This document shows positions 16,935-24,352 of a DNA stretch of 24,352 nt, piece after piece. The stretch is from Amoebophilaceae bacterium. Lineage in GTDB: Bacteria; Bacteroidota; Bacteroidia; Cytophagales; Amoebophilaceae. The DNA is taken from positions 1-24,352 of the forward strand of contig JALOLY010000010.1 of the NCBI GenBank assembly GCA_025455725.1, read 5' to 3'. The translations under genes and the position numbers were made by a program. The first letter of the stretch is position 1, and the number at the start of each line of letters is the position of its first letter. The notes under the pieces were generated by a model. The model searched no databases. It was not told the DNA's origin and saw only the letters and a program-made list of their open reading frames with translations.

Positions 16935-19259
16935 CTAGAAAATCTCATTGACATCTAGCTCTGTATCTACACTATCTTCCTCCGGCATTACTTCTTCTTG
17001 CTTCTCCTCCTGGGCTGGCAGTCTGTCTTGGGTTTCTTCGCGCTGCATGGGTATGTCTAGGTCGATTGGCTTGTCATAATTGAGAAGAGGCCCTTTTTCA
17101 TAGGGAAGTTCGGGGTCTGCATAGATACTCATCATAAATTTTTCCCATATAGGCCTGGCTGTACATGCCCCACTCCCTAGAGATAAATCCCTAAAATGGA
17201 TACACCGTTCTTCTCCACCTACCCAAACGCCAACACACAAATCTCTAGCCATGCCCACAAACCATCCATCTGATTGATTAGACGTGGTACCCGTCTTCCC
17301 ACAAATCTCATTGTTTTCTCTAAGCTCCCGTTTAATACCTCTGGAGGTACCGCCTTGCTCTTCTATGGTGCCTTTGAGCATGTGTATCATTAGATAAGCT
17401 GTTTTTTCACTGATCGCCTCTCTTTTTTGCGGCACAAACGATTCAAGCACCCGACCATTCTTATCTTCAATACGGGTGATAAACAAAGGGGCTGTCCAAA
17501 CACCCCTATTCATGAAAGCACTATAAGCCCCCACCAGCTCATAGATAGACACATCACCGGCTCCTAGGCACAGGGCGGGCACTGGGTCCAGGGGGCTATT
17601 AATACCCAGCCTTTTGGCATAATCTACGACCAATGCCGGGCCTAACTGCTTCATCAAGTAAGCTGTAATGGAATTCACGGACTGTGCCATGGCTCGGCGC
17701 AGGGTCATTTTTTTACCTGTGTACTCCTTGTTCCAGTTTCGAGGTGTCCAGGTAGGAGGATCGCCAGGCACGCTGAAAGTGACAGGTGCGTCTACTACTT
17801 CTTGCCAGGGCATGTAGCCGTTGTCAATAGCAGCCGCATATACGATAGGTTTGAAGGCAGAACCAGGCTGCCGCTTGCCTTGCATGACATGGTCATATTG
17901 AAAGTGCTTGTAGTTGATGCCCCCTACCCAAGTCTTGATATGTCCTGTATGCGGGTCCATGGCCATAAACCCTGCATGCAGCAGCTTTTTATTGTATCGC
18001 ATCACCTCTACGGGGCTCATAACGGCATCAATTTCACCTTGCCAAGAGAATAGCCGGGTAGCAACTGGAGTGTGCATCAGAGCATCGATCGTGTTATTAT
18101 CTGCTCCATACTCTTCCACCAGCTGTTTATAATAATCTGTTTTTTTAACTGCCGTTTCGATAAAATTCTCAATCTCGTTACCCTGTTGATCAACCCATGG
18201 GTCGCGCCCTTTCCAATGCTGCTCAAAGCGCAGCTGTAACGTTCGCATGTGTGTCTCGACAGCCTCCTCGGCATATTTTTGTAGACGACTATCAATCGTC
18301 GTGTGTATTCTTAAGCCATCTTCAAACAGGTCATAGCCATTCTTGTGTGCCCATTGCAACAAAAAGTCGCGAATGGCAGACCGGAAATAAGTGGCTAAAC
18401 CCCTGTTGTGGTCTTCTACTTGGTATGCTAACACTACAGGCTGCTGTTGAAGTAGTACATAGTCTTCTTGTGAGAGAAACTGATGTTTGTAAAGCTGTGC
18501 TAGTACTGTGTCTCTTCTTTGGCGTGCCCTTTCTGGATACTTTATCGGACTATAGTAGGAGGGAGCTTTCAAAAGTCCTACTAACAACGCTGCCTGTTCT
18601 ATGCTAAGCGCGTCAGGTGTGGTGTTGAAGAAGGTCCTAGCAGCCACCTTGAGGCCAGAGGCGTTACTTCCAAAACTGACTGTGTTAAGGTACATAGTGA
18701 TGATTTCTCTCTTGGTGTAAGACCGTTCGAGCTGTACTGCTACCATCCATTCTTTGGTCTTTACAACAACCGTTTGCACAAGTGGTATATTACTGAGGAG
18801 GCCCTTGTACCTTTCATTTCGAGTTTTGAAAAGATTTTTAGCTAGCTGCTGCGTAATGGTACTGCCACCACCTTTATTTTTTTGCAGAAGAATGGAGAAA
18901 AAGAGGGCTCTACAGAGTCCCTTGAGGTCGATGCCTGCATGAGTCTCAAAGCGATAGTCCTCTGTGGCCAGCAAGGCATTAATGACATTTCTAGAAATTT
19001 CTTCGTACGCTACAGGGCTTCTATTATCTCTAAAATACTTGCCTAACAAGACCCCATCTGCCGCATACAGTTCTGAGGACAGCGTACTTGCGGGGTTTTC
19101 TAATAAAGCGAGAGAAGGAAGCCCACCATAAAGATTCCACAGATTGATCTTTACCGTGAAGATATAAAGGGGAACTGTGCACAGAAAGAGTAAGAACGCC
19201 ACCCAGATAGCCTGGATGCACTTTTCGTGAGGCTTACATTGCTTGTGTACTTTCATCAT
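16935..19259 (-). CDS. mrcA: Penicillin-binding protein 1A (bifunctional glycosyltransferase/transpeptidase)
   Basis: A class A PBP that polymerises lipid II glycan chains and cross-links the peptides outside the inner membrane. The 774-residue protein has an N-terminal membrane anchor (about 16-37). A GT51 domain follows (ATEDYRFETHAGID with catalytic Glu100; GGGSTITQQLAKNLF; NTVSFGSNASGLKVAA). The transpeptidase domain carries all three motifs: PGSAFKP (Ser467, Lys470), SVNS (Ser527, Asn529) and KTGTT (655-659). The C-terminal tail (about 735-774) is acidic and Glu-rich. ATG codons at 19259 and 19256 are equivalent candidates. Together with murI it shows that the cell makes cross-linked peptidoglycan. 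The divergent HTH gene shares the upstream region. Confidence 0.95.
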   Translation of the reverse strand: MMKVHKQCKPHEKCIQAIWVAFLLFLCTVPLYIFTVKINLWNLYGGLPSLALLENPASTLSSELYAADGVLLGKYFRDNRSPVAYEEISRNVINALLATEDYRFETHAGIDLKGLCRALFFSILLQKNKGGGSTITQQLAKNLFKTRNERYKGLLSNIPLVQTVVVKTKEWMVAVQLERSYTKREIITMYLNTVSFGSNASGLKVAARTFFNTTPDALSIEQAALLVGLLKAPSYYSPIKYPERARQRRDTVLAQLYKHQFLSQEDYVLLQQQPVVLAYQVEDHNRGLATYFRSAIRDFLLQWAHKNGYDLFEDGLRIHTTIDSRLQKYAEEAVETHMRTLQLRFEQHWKGRDPWVDQQGNEIENFIETAVKKTDYYKQLVEEYGADNNTIDALMHTPVATRLFSWQGEIDAVMSPVEVMRYNKKLLHAGFMAMDPHTGHIKTWVGGINYKHFQYDHVMQGKRQPGSAFKPIVYAAAIDNGYMPWQEVVDAPVTFSVPGDPPTWTPRNWNKEYTGKKMTLRRAMAQSVNSITAYLMKQLGPALVVDYAKRLGINSPLDPVPALCLGAGDVSIYELVGAYSAFMNRGVWTAPLFITRIEDKNGRVLESFVPQKREAISEKTAYLMIHMLKGTIEEQGGTSRGIKRELRENNEICGKTGTTSNQSDGWFVGMARDLCVGVWVGGEERCIHFRDLSLGSGACTARPIWEKFMMSIYADPELPYEKGPLLNYDKPIDLDIPMQREETQDRLPAQEEKQEEVMPEEDSVDTELDVNEIF

Positions 19260-19642
19260 GTTGCAAACGCCCCAATTTAGCCATTTCTATCTGATGCTTT
19301 TAACAAAAACAGGGATGTCCATGCGATGACGGTACTGCTTGCGTACCGGGGTAGCTATTCATCCGTCGGTCTATCTGACCCCCTACTAGGTATGTCGCTC
19401 AGCTTGCAGTGCCATGCCTCATGCGTACGTATCAGTGCTTATTTATACCGTTTAGGAACGTTGGACGCAGGTTGCTAACGCTGAAACAAAATGGGAGAGC
19501 GTAACTACTCTCAACGGCTTTATTTGCGTAAATACACTATTGGTACGTTTTAAGCAATAGTGTGATATGCTGATATTTGTTTACCCATATGTGAATAAAA
19601 TACGCCTTACGGGTTATATGCATTATTCTGATCTTTGTGCTC
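19260..19642. other. Divergent intergenic region between PBP1A and the HTH gene
   Basis: About 380 bases without coding content. It must hold the promoters of two divergent genes. It contains the inverted repeat at 19534-19563 (separate entry) and, at 19568-19577, GATATTTG within TGATATTTG, one base off the -7 consensus, reading towards the HTH gene. Confidence 0.5.
19534..19563. promoter_or_regulatory. Perfect 9-base inverted repeat upstream of the HTH gene
   Basis: ACACTATTG, a 12-base spacer, then CAATAGTGT. The arms are perfectly complementary, about 80 bases before the HTH gene. It may be an operator for that or another dimeric regulator, or an RNA hairpin. No T-tract follows, so it is not a typical terminator. 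Confidence 0.4.
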
Positions 19643-20047
19643 ATGACGAAACACAGAGGAGAAATAGTAGAAAGTGTCATCAGGAAGAGTGGTTTCTCTC
19701 TCAAGAAGCTGTCAGAGCGCTTGGGTATTAGTAGAAATACACTCTACAACAGATTCAAGGAGCCCGAGCTAAGCTACGAATTCATCATAGCAGTTGGTAA
19801 CATCATTCACTACAATTTTGCACTCGAGTTGCCTGGTTTACAGGCAGAAGCCAATGAGATGGGTGAGGGACCTGTCGGCTACGCAGATCGAGATACAGTT
19901 GAACTAGTGAAGTTGGAGAGAAAGTACACGAATCTGCTAGAACGCTACAATAGACTCCTTGGCATTCTGGTTAGGCTGTCTAACACCAACGAGCTACAGG
20001 TCATTAGGAACGAGATCTTGCAGTTCTTGGAGAACAACGACCTTTGA
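19643..20047 (+). CDS. Small helix-turn-helix DNA-binding protein with C-terminal coiled coil
   Basis: The product has 134 residues from ATG 19643; a GTG two codons upstream (19637) is also possible. Residues 8-40 form an XRE-like helix-turn-helix: GFSLKKLSERLGISRNTLYNRF, best seen as SLKKLSERLGISRNTLYN, with recognition helix around SRNTLYNRF. Residues 41-65 (LSYEFIIAVGNIIHYNF) look like the packing helices that follow. Residues 84-131 are charged and heptad-like (VELVKLERKYTNLLERYNRLL), suggesting a coiled-coil dimer. It has no enzyme domain. Similar small regulators occur in Bacteroidota, but I cannot name its target. The 9-base inverted repeat upstream may be its own operator; that is inference. 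Confidence 0.8.
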   Translation: MTKHRGEIVESVIRKSGFSLKKLSERLGISRNTLYNRFKEPELSYEFIIAVGNIIHYNFALELPGLQAEANEMGEGPVGYADRDTVELVKLERKYTNLLERYNRLLGILVRLSNTNELQVIRNEILQFLENNDL

Positions 20048-20125
20048 GACAGCTTTTTACTGCGATCATACCATTCTTCTTCTTCCCAGCGCCAGCTTCT
20101 TGAGGAGTTGTCAAGGTTTTTTTCA

Positions 20126-20145
20126 TGTCTAGGTCATACCAGACA
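20126..20145. terminator. Hairpin between convergent genes, possible terminator
   Basis: TGTCT-A-GGT, loop CAT, ACC-AGACA forms an eight-pair stem with one bulge, between the convergent HTH and miaA genes. The flanking tract is T-rich only before the stem on the plus strand, so it is not a canonical intrinsic terminator for either strand. Confidence 0.3.
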
Positions 20146-20182
20146 CGTTTGTTCGCTAGGGTTTGGCATATCGCTGCGTGTA

Positions 20183-20228
20183 GTGCCCCCCAGAGAGTGC
20201 GTTCCCAACTTTCTCACAGGCTACTCCG
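20183..20228. repeat. Short dispersed repeat, copy 2 (partner at 4092-4180)
   Basis: GTGCCCCCCAGAGAGTGC followed directly by GTTCCCAACTTTCTC matches the two ends of the longer copy at 4092-4180. A weaker relative of the right half (AGGGAGTGCATTCCTCACTT) is at 6568-6587. The alignment was made by eye. Confidence 0.28.
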
Positions 20229-20263
20229 AGAAATAGGTTTTGGTACCTACGGACACCCAAATG

Positions 20264-21187
20264 TCACAGTGCTGTAGTCTTCTGCTGCACATGACGAAGC
20301 ATAGCATCCCTCTCGTCAGGATGAAACCAATGAATTGCTGGATCTCGCCTCAGCCAAGTAAGCTGTCTTTTGGCATACCGCTTTGTATTTCTTTTGAGTA
20401 GCCTGATGGCCTCTTCTTGGTCATAGTGGCCTTCTAGATACCCAAAAATTTCTCGATACCCCACGGTCTGTAAAGCGTTGTAATGACGATGAGGATACAA
20501 AGCTGCGGCCTCCTGTAGCAAACCCTGGTCTAGCATTTGTGCTACCCGCTGATCAATGCGCTGATACAACGTCTGCCGGTCTCTTGTAAGCCCTATTTTA
20601 AGGATGCTAAACGGGCGTGCTGCTGGTTGGTGTTGACGAAACGTACTATAAGGCTGCCCAGTTACCAGACATACTTCCAAAGCCCTAATAATCCGCTGGG
20701 GGTTGCCCCGGTCTACCACTTGGTAGTAAACCGGGTCTTGGCTCGCCAACGCCGCGACCAGTGCAGACAAACCCTCTGTCTGCAATCTTTTTTTCAACAT
20801 AGCACGAATAGTCGGTGCCACTGGCGGTATGGGGGATAGCCCCTGGCACACTGCCTGAAGATACAGTCCGGAGCCCCCCGTCATAAACACATAATCATGC
20901 TTGCACAACAGGGTTGTTAAGACTTTCAAGGCATCCCGCGCAAACATCCCTGCACTGTAGGGAGCCTGAACAGGCAAAAAATTAATAAAATGGTGTGGCA
21001 CCCCGCGCATTTCTGTAGGGGTAGGTTGCGCAGTACCAACGGCCATCCCTTGGTAGCACTGTCGCGCATCAGCCGAGATAATCTCAGCACATAGGTGTTG
21101 GGCCAGGGCCACACAACATTCCGTCTTGCCTACTGCGGTGGGGCCTACCACCACAATCAAATATTTTTTAGCGTTGGGTAGGGGCAT
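20264..21187 (-). CDS. miaA: tRNA dimethylallyltransferase
   Basis: MiaA adds the dimethylallyl group to A37 of tRNAs that read U-starting codons. The 307-residue protein has the P-loop GPTAVGKT (15-22), IISADARQCYQGMAVGTAQP (the family usually has Ser where this has Ala before Arg-Gln), VPHHFINFL, MTGGSGLYLQAV, NPQRIIRALEV, LQTVGYREIFGYL and the C-terminal RNTKRYAKRQLTWLRRD. Length is normal for Bacteroidota. It converges with the HTH gene. A TATTTTTG box at 21232-21239 could drive it. Confidence 0.97.
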   Translation of the reverse strand: MPLPNAKKYLIVVVGPTAVGKTECCVALAQHLCAEIISADARQCYQGMAVGTAQPTPTEMRGVPHHFINFLPVQAPYSAGMFARDALKVLTTLLCKHDYVFMTGGSGLYLQAVCQGLSPIPPVAPTIRAMLKKRLQTEGLSALVAALASQDPVYYQVVDRGNPQRIIRALEVCLVTGQPYSTFRQHQPAARPFSILKIGLTRDRQTLYQRIDQRVAQMLDQGLLQEAAALYPHRHYNALQTVGYREIFGYLEGHYDQEEAIRLLKRNTKRYAKRQLTWLRRDPAIHWFHPDERDAMLRHVQQKTTAL

Positions 21188-21231
21188 GAGTGCGTGGGTT
21201 GAAATGCAGTAGTAAGGTTATTAAACCATCA

Positions 21232-21239
21232 CAAAAATA
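21232..21239 (-). promoter_or_regulatory. Candidate -7 box upstream of miaA
   Basis: TATTTTTG on the minus strand fits TAnnTTTG; transcription would begin near 21225, about 38 bases before the miaA ATG. A TTG at the ideal -33 spacing is not seen. Confidence 0.3.
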
Positions 21240-21341
21240 CCAACAGCTCCTAGCAATCCGATCGATTCAGTGATTCGCTTGTAAAATTAGTCCAGAATGT
21301 ATAGAATTGCCCCTCACTCCGAGCTCATACGATCTTTATGA

Positions 21342-21415
21342 GGGCCCATAGCTTAATCGGTTAGAGCACCTGACTCATAATCAGGGGGTTCCAGGTTCAA
21401 TCCCTGGTGGGCCCA
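21342..21415 (+). tRNA. tRNA with CAT anticodon (Ile2 or elongator Met)
   Basis: The acceptor GGGCCCA pairs with TGGGCCC. The anticodon stem CCTGA/TCAGG encloses CTCATAA, giving CAT. The T arm is CCAGG-TTCAATC-CCTGG. The paired G1-C72 and lack of three G-C pairs below the anticodon loop argue against an initiator tRNA. The sequence resembles Bacteroidota tRNAs read as Ile2 (lysidine-modified), but elongator Met is possible. CCA is not encoded. Confidence 0.9.
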
Positions 21416-21542
21416 CCCTTTGCTGCTTTTGTTGTGCCTTCACCGTGTTTGTTTGAGGCTTGATGCAGCACCACGCTCATGACGGAAGGAAGAGGAAGTA
21501 GAGCAGCAGCACAAGGACAGGAGATGACAACCCCTCTCAATG

Positions 21543-21557
21543 GCCTTTGTCAAAGGC
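21543..21557. other. Short perfect hairpin upstream of murI
   Basis: GCCTTT, loop GTC, AAAGGC lies about 50 bases before the murI start, after the tRNA. There is no T-tract. The role is unknown. Confidence 0.25.
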
Positions 21558-21608
21558 ATCGACCCTCGTTCGACAGGATAACTGCAGTCATTAAAATTAA
21601 AAAATACA

Positions 21609-22400
21609 ATGAACAGACCCATTGGTATTTTTGACAGTGGTATCGGAGGGCTCACCGTGGCCCGAGCGGTGAAGGATCTACTGCCCAAGGAAGCAATCGT
21701 GTATTTTGGAGACACCGCAAACTTACCCTACGGAGACAAGGATACGGCTACAATTCAAGATCACGCCCTGCGGATATGTGACCTCCTTTTGAAAAGACAA
21801 TGCAAAGTCATCCTTATGGCATGTAACTCTGCTGCTGCTGCTGCCTACGACTTGGTGCAAGCATATGTGGGTAAGCGAGCTGCCGTGCTAAATGTCATTG
21901 ACCCCATGGTCAACCACATTGGAAGTCAATTCAAGGGTCAGCCCATTGGTTTAATCGGTACACGACAGACCGTACAGTCTGGCATTTACGCAAGAAAAAT
22001 TCAAGCCTTACGTTTAGACGTTCAGCTTAAAGCGTTGGCTACTCCCCTTTTGGTCCCCATGATCGAAGCAAGCTTTACACAAGGCATCAATCAGGAAATC
22101 ATTGACAACTACCTCCAGAGCCCCGTCTTGCAGCACATCGAAGCACTTATCTTGGGGTGTACACATTACCCTGCCATTAAAACGCAGATCCAAACCTTTT
22201 ACCAGCATCGGCTAGCGGTGCTAGATGCGACTACAATGACAGCGACTTATTTACGGAATTTTCTAGTCTACCACCAGCTCTTGAGTACTTACTACCAGGG
22301 CCAAGACCATTTCGTGGTCTCAGCCTTGACAGCAGACTTTGAAAAAGCCACGCGCATCTTTTTTGGTGAGGCAGTCCACTTGGAGGAGCTTACAGATTGA
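21609..22400 (+). CDS. murI: Glutamate racemase
   Basis: MurI converts L- to D-glutamate for the peptidoglycan stem peptide. The 263-residue protein has IGIFDSGIGGLTVARAV (Asp9, Ser10), VYFGDTANLPYGDK, MACNSAAAAAYD with catalytic Cys72 and LGCTHYPAIK with catalytic Cys184. The usual Thr of CNTA is replaced by Ser in this family branch. Start ATG 21609 fits the normal N-terminus. It lies 54 bases before nuoH on the same strand, so co-transcription is possible though functionally unrelated. With PBP1A it supports an active cell wall. Confidence 0.96.
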   Translation: MNRPIGIFDSGIGGLTVARAVKDLLPKEAIVYFGDTANLPYGDKDTATIQDHALRICDLLLKRQCKVILMACNSAAAAAYDLVQAYVGKRAAVLNVIDPMVNHIGSQFKGQPIGLIGTRQTVQSGIYARKIQALRLDVQLKALATPLLVPMIEASFTQGINQEIIDNYLQSPVLQHIEALILGCTHYPAIKTQIQTFYQHRLAVLDATTMTATYLRNFLVYHQLLSTYYQGQDHFVVSALTADFEKATRIFFGEAVHLEELTD

Positions 22401-22454
22401 CACCAAGCCCAGACATTAGCCACTTTTGAGAACATCACATTCATATCTGTATTC

Positions 22455-23546
22455 ATGACTACACTGCTGTTCTATTTGCCTTTTTTGCTACTTTTTGTGC
22501 TGGGGGCGGGGTATGCAGAGCGAAAGATAGCTGCCTGGATCCAAGACCGTCTGGGCCCCACAGAGGTAGGCTATCGGGGCTTGGGCCAGCCGATAGCAGA
22601 TCTTTTCAAGCTGTTACAGAAAGAAAGTATAGTCCCTGCTGCTGCCAACAAAGTGCTGTTTGTATGGGCTCCGGCTTGGATCTTTGTCGTTGTTTTCACT
22701 GCATTCGCTGTGTTGCCCGTCACCCATGCCTGGCGAGGTGCTCCCACTGCTACAGGGGCGTTGTATCTTTTAGCCATGGCCTCCTTAGAGGCCGTAGGCC
22801 TTTTTGTAGCCGGCTGGATCTCGCATAACAAATACGCTCAACTAGGTGCCATGCGGGTGCTGTGGCAATTTCTAGCTTACGAAATACCCTTAAGCCTGAG
22901 TGTTTTAAGTGTGATGATCGTGAGCCAGACCTTAGATCTACACGCCATTGCCGCACAGCAAGGACTCAACGCTCCTACCTGCACCTCAGTGTCCGCCTGT
23001 TGGCTGGGTACCAAGGGTATCGATGTTGCGCAGTGGGGAGGGATCCTGTCCTGGAACATCTTGAGAGTGCCGCCGCTCTGTGTTTCTTATATCCTTTTTT
23101 TTGTGATTTCCTTAGTGGCTTGCCACCGTGCACCCTTTGATTTGCCCGAGTCCGAGTCGGAGCTAGTGGGTGGTTATCACACCGAATATAGTGGCTTATG
23201 CTTTGCCTGGCTAATGCTCACCGAGTACAGCATGTTACTCTTGATGAGCCTACTAGGCGTCATCTTATTCCTGGGAGGGGGGCATACTCCCTTCCCCAAC
23301 TTACCTGGCCTACCTCTCGGTAGTTGGACCAGCGGCCTGGCCGGTACCTGGGCAAGCCATATTTGGTCAGGAGGATGGCTTTTTACCAAGGCATTGCTGA
23401 TCATCTTGATTCAAATGATCATTCGGTGGACTTTCCCTCGCTTGCGTTTTGACCAGGTCATTCGTTTGTGCTGGCAATACCTAACACCTGCTGCTTTGTT
23501 GCTCTGCTTATTGACACTATGGTGGCAATTATGTACTTTGGACTAA
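22455..23546 (+). CDS. nuoH: NADH-quinone oxidoreductase subunit H
   Basis: NuoH is the inner-membrane complex I subunit that forms much of the quinone chamber at the junction with the peripheral arm. The 363-residue, strongly hydrophobic protein has about eight membrane segments. Family motifs are AERKIAAWIQDRLGP near the N-terminus, QPIADLFKLLQKE, SHNKYAQLGAMRVLWQFLAYEIPL and the acidic loop APFDLPESESELVGGYHTEY. A longer loop near 165-190 (QQGLNAPTCTSVSACWLGT) lies between segments. nuoI starts 17 bases downstream, the normal gene order. Confidence 0.96.
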   Translation: MTTLLFYLPFLLLFVLGAGYAERKIAAWIQDRLGPTEVGYRGLGQPIADLFKLLQKESIVPAAANKVLFVWAPAWIFVVVFTAFAVLPVTHAWRGAPTATGALYLLAMASLEAVGLFVAGWISHNKYAQLGAMRVLWQFLAYEIPLSLSVLSVMIVSQTLDLHAIAAQQGLNAPTCTSVSACWLGTKGIDVAQWGGILSWNILRVPPLCVSYILFFVISLVACHRAPFDLPESESELVGGYHTEYSGLCFAWLMLTEYSMLLLMSLLGVILFLGGGHTPFPNLPGLPLGSWTSGLAGTWASHIWSGGWLFTKALLIILIQMIIRWTFPRLRFDQVIRLCWQYLTPAALLLCLLTLWWQLCTLD

Positions 23547-23563
23547 GCAAATGATTCAGCGAA

Positions 23564-24112
23564 ATGCCCTCCCCTCTCCCTACACGCCTCACTATATGGC
23601 AACACCTGGGTACGCTCTGGAGAGGGCTCCTCTTGGCATGGCGGCACCTGCGCGCGGCCCTGGGTCCTCGCTCCCATAGATTGTCTATTACCGATGCTGC
23701 CTACTTTCAGTCAGGCCCTACTACGCTCCGGTATCCATATGAACGCCTACCTGTGCCTGAGCGGGGACGTTACCGGCTGCACAATGCCATAGATGACTGC
23801 ATCGTGTGCGACAAATGCGCGAAAGTATGTCCCGTAGACTGTATAGAAATTGATTCTATCAAATCGCCTATATCGATTGGCAAAACCAGTAACGGTATGA
23901 CTAAACGCTTGTATGCTGCCAGGTTTGATATTGACCTAGCCAAGTGCTGCTTTTGTGGCTTGTGCACCACAGTATGCCCTACCCAGTGTCTGACCATGAC
24001 GCCTGAATATGATTATAGTGTTTTCGATTGGGCAGAACATAAGGTCGCTTTTGCTACCCTAACCCCTGAAGAGATCACTGTGTATCAACAAGCCTTGGAA
24101 GTCAGGCCTTGA
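23564..24112 (+). CDS. nuoI: NADH-quinone oxidoreductase subunit I
   Basis: NuoI carries two [4Fe-4S] clusters (N6a, N6b) that pass electrons towards quinone in complex I. The 182-residue protein shows both motifs: CIVCDKCAKVCP (Cys79, 82, 85, 89) and CCFCGLCTTVCP (Cys128, 131, 134, 138). The preceding YPYERLPVPERGRYRL is typical of the family, as is the C-terminal PEYDYSVFDWAEH. Normal length. It is closely coupled to nuoH, but no nuoJ follows. Confidence 0.96.
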   Translation: MPSPLPTRLTIWQHLGTLWRGLLLAWRHLRAALGPRSHRLSITDAAYFQSGPTTLRYPYERLPVPERGRYRLHNAIDDCIVCDKCAKVCPVDCIEIDSIKSPISIGKTSNGMTKRLYAARFDIDLAKCCFCGLCTTVCPTQCLTMTPEYDYSVFDWAEHKVAFATLTPEEITVYQQALEVRP

Positions 24113-24255
24113 GCTAAGGCCAAGAACATGGCGCCTACCTGTTGGTACTTTTCGTTAGAGTTGCTTTTCTTGCAGGAAGATGCTATTATTGCACAAGGAT
24201 ACTGGGTCTATTTACTCAGTTATCTCTTCCATCAACCTCTATAAAAATTACAATT

Positions 24256-24352
24256 ATGCACAAAAATATACTTAAACTGACAGCTGCTCTTTTTGTAAGC
24301 CTCGCTTTGATGACTGCTTGCAGTAAAAATGGAAATGGAACTGGAACTGGAA
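24256..24352 (+). CDS. Small lipoprotein, start only (runs off right edge)
   Basis: Thirty-two codons are visible from ATG 24256. A short basic start (MHKNILKL) is followed by a hydrophobic core and the lipobox LMTAC with Cys22, then a Gly/Asn/Thr-rich stretch (SKNGNGTGTG) encoded by a short tandem repeat. It is clearly exported and lipidated; the rest of the protein is outside the window. A run of A-rich DNA precedes the start, as often in Bacteroidota. Confidence 0.7.
   Translation, partial: MHKNILKLTAALFVSLALMTACSKNGNGTGTG

Noticed and set aside
24128..24244. 38-codon frame after nuoI, considered as a truncated nuoJ
   Set aside because: The sequence lacks the membrane pattern and motifs of NuoJ and is too short.

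Overview
The window reads as a piece of a Bacteroidota chromosome, probably a host-associated member of the Cytophagales (Amoebophilaceae-like). The housekeeping proteins are of Bacteroidota type. HslV has a short propeptide before its Thr-Thr, Tgt lacks the zinc cysteines, and there is a large periplasmic gluzincin/TolB-propeller/beta-barrel protein. Several start regions carry the Bacteroidota -7 box TAnnTTTG. A host-associated lifestyle is inferred from tandem and decayed copies of an unusual lipoprotein family, long gene-poor stretches and a transposase relic. No 16S gene is present, so the placement is not proven.

Region 1 (1-4363, accessory). Two neighbouring minus-strand lipoprotein genes share a C-terminal domain of about 210-220 residues. 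The first runs off the left edge and carries two tandem copies of the domain. The second carries one copy behind a long low-complexity stalk. Upstream lies about 1.1 kb without intact genes, holding a probable IS3-type transposase relic and a short dispersed repeat.

Region 2 (4364-6512). A stand-alone PD-(D/E)XK protein resembling the HsdR N-terminal domain, an M20 dipeptidase, and tRNA-Ala(TGC) with a textbook Bacteroidota promoter.

Region 3 (6513-9748). A decayed third locus of the lipoprotein family, then hslV and the pyruvate dehydrogenase E2 gene in a minus-strand pair, then about 570 bases with nothing recognisable.

Region 4 (9749-19259). A minus-strand run of core genes: PBP1A (peptidoglycan synthesis), uvrC (excision repair), tgt (queuosine in tRNA), lptG (LPS export) and the metalloprotease/propeller/barrel protein.

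Region 5 (19260-24352). A small HTH regulator with an inverted repeat upstream, miaA (tRNA i6A), a CAT-anticodon tRNA, murI (D-Glu for peptidoglycan), nuoH and nuoI (respiratory complex I), and the start of another lipoprotein. nuoJ does not follow nuoI.

MurI, PBP1A and LptG together imply a cell with peptidoglycan and LPS export; NuoH/I and PDH E2 imply pyruvate oxidation and a respiratory chain. I found no CRISPR array, intact insertion sequence or complete new defence system. The most interesting content is the lipoprotein domain family and an altered substrate loop in Tgt.
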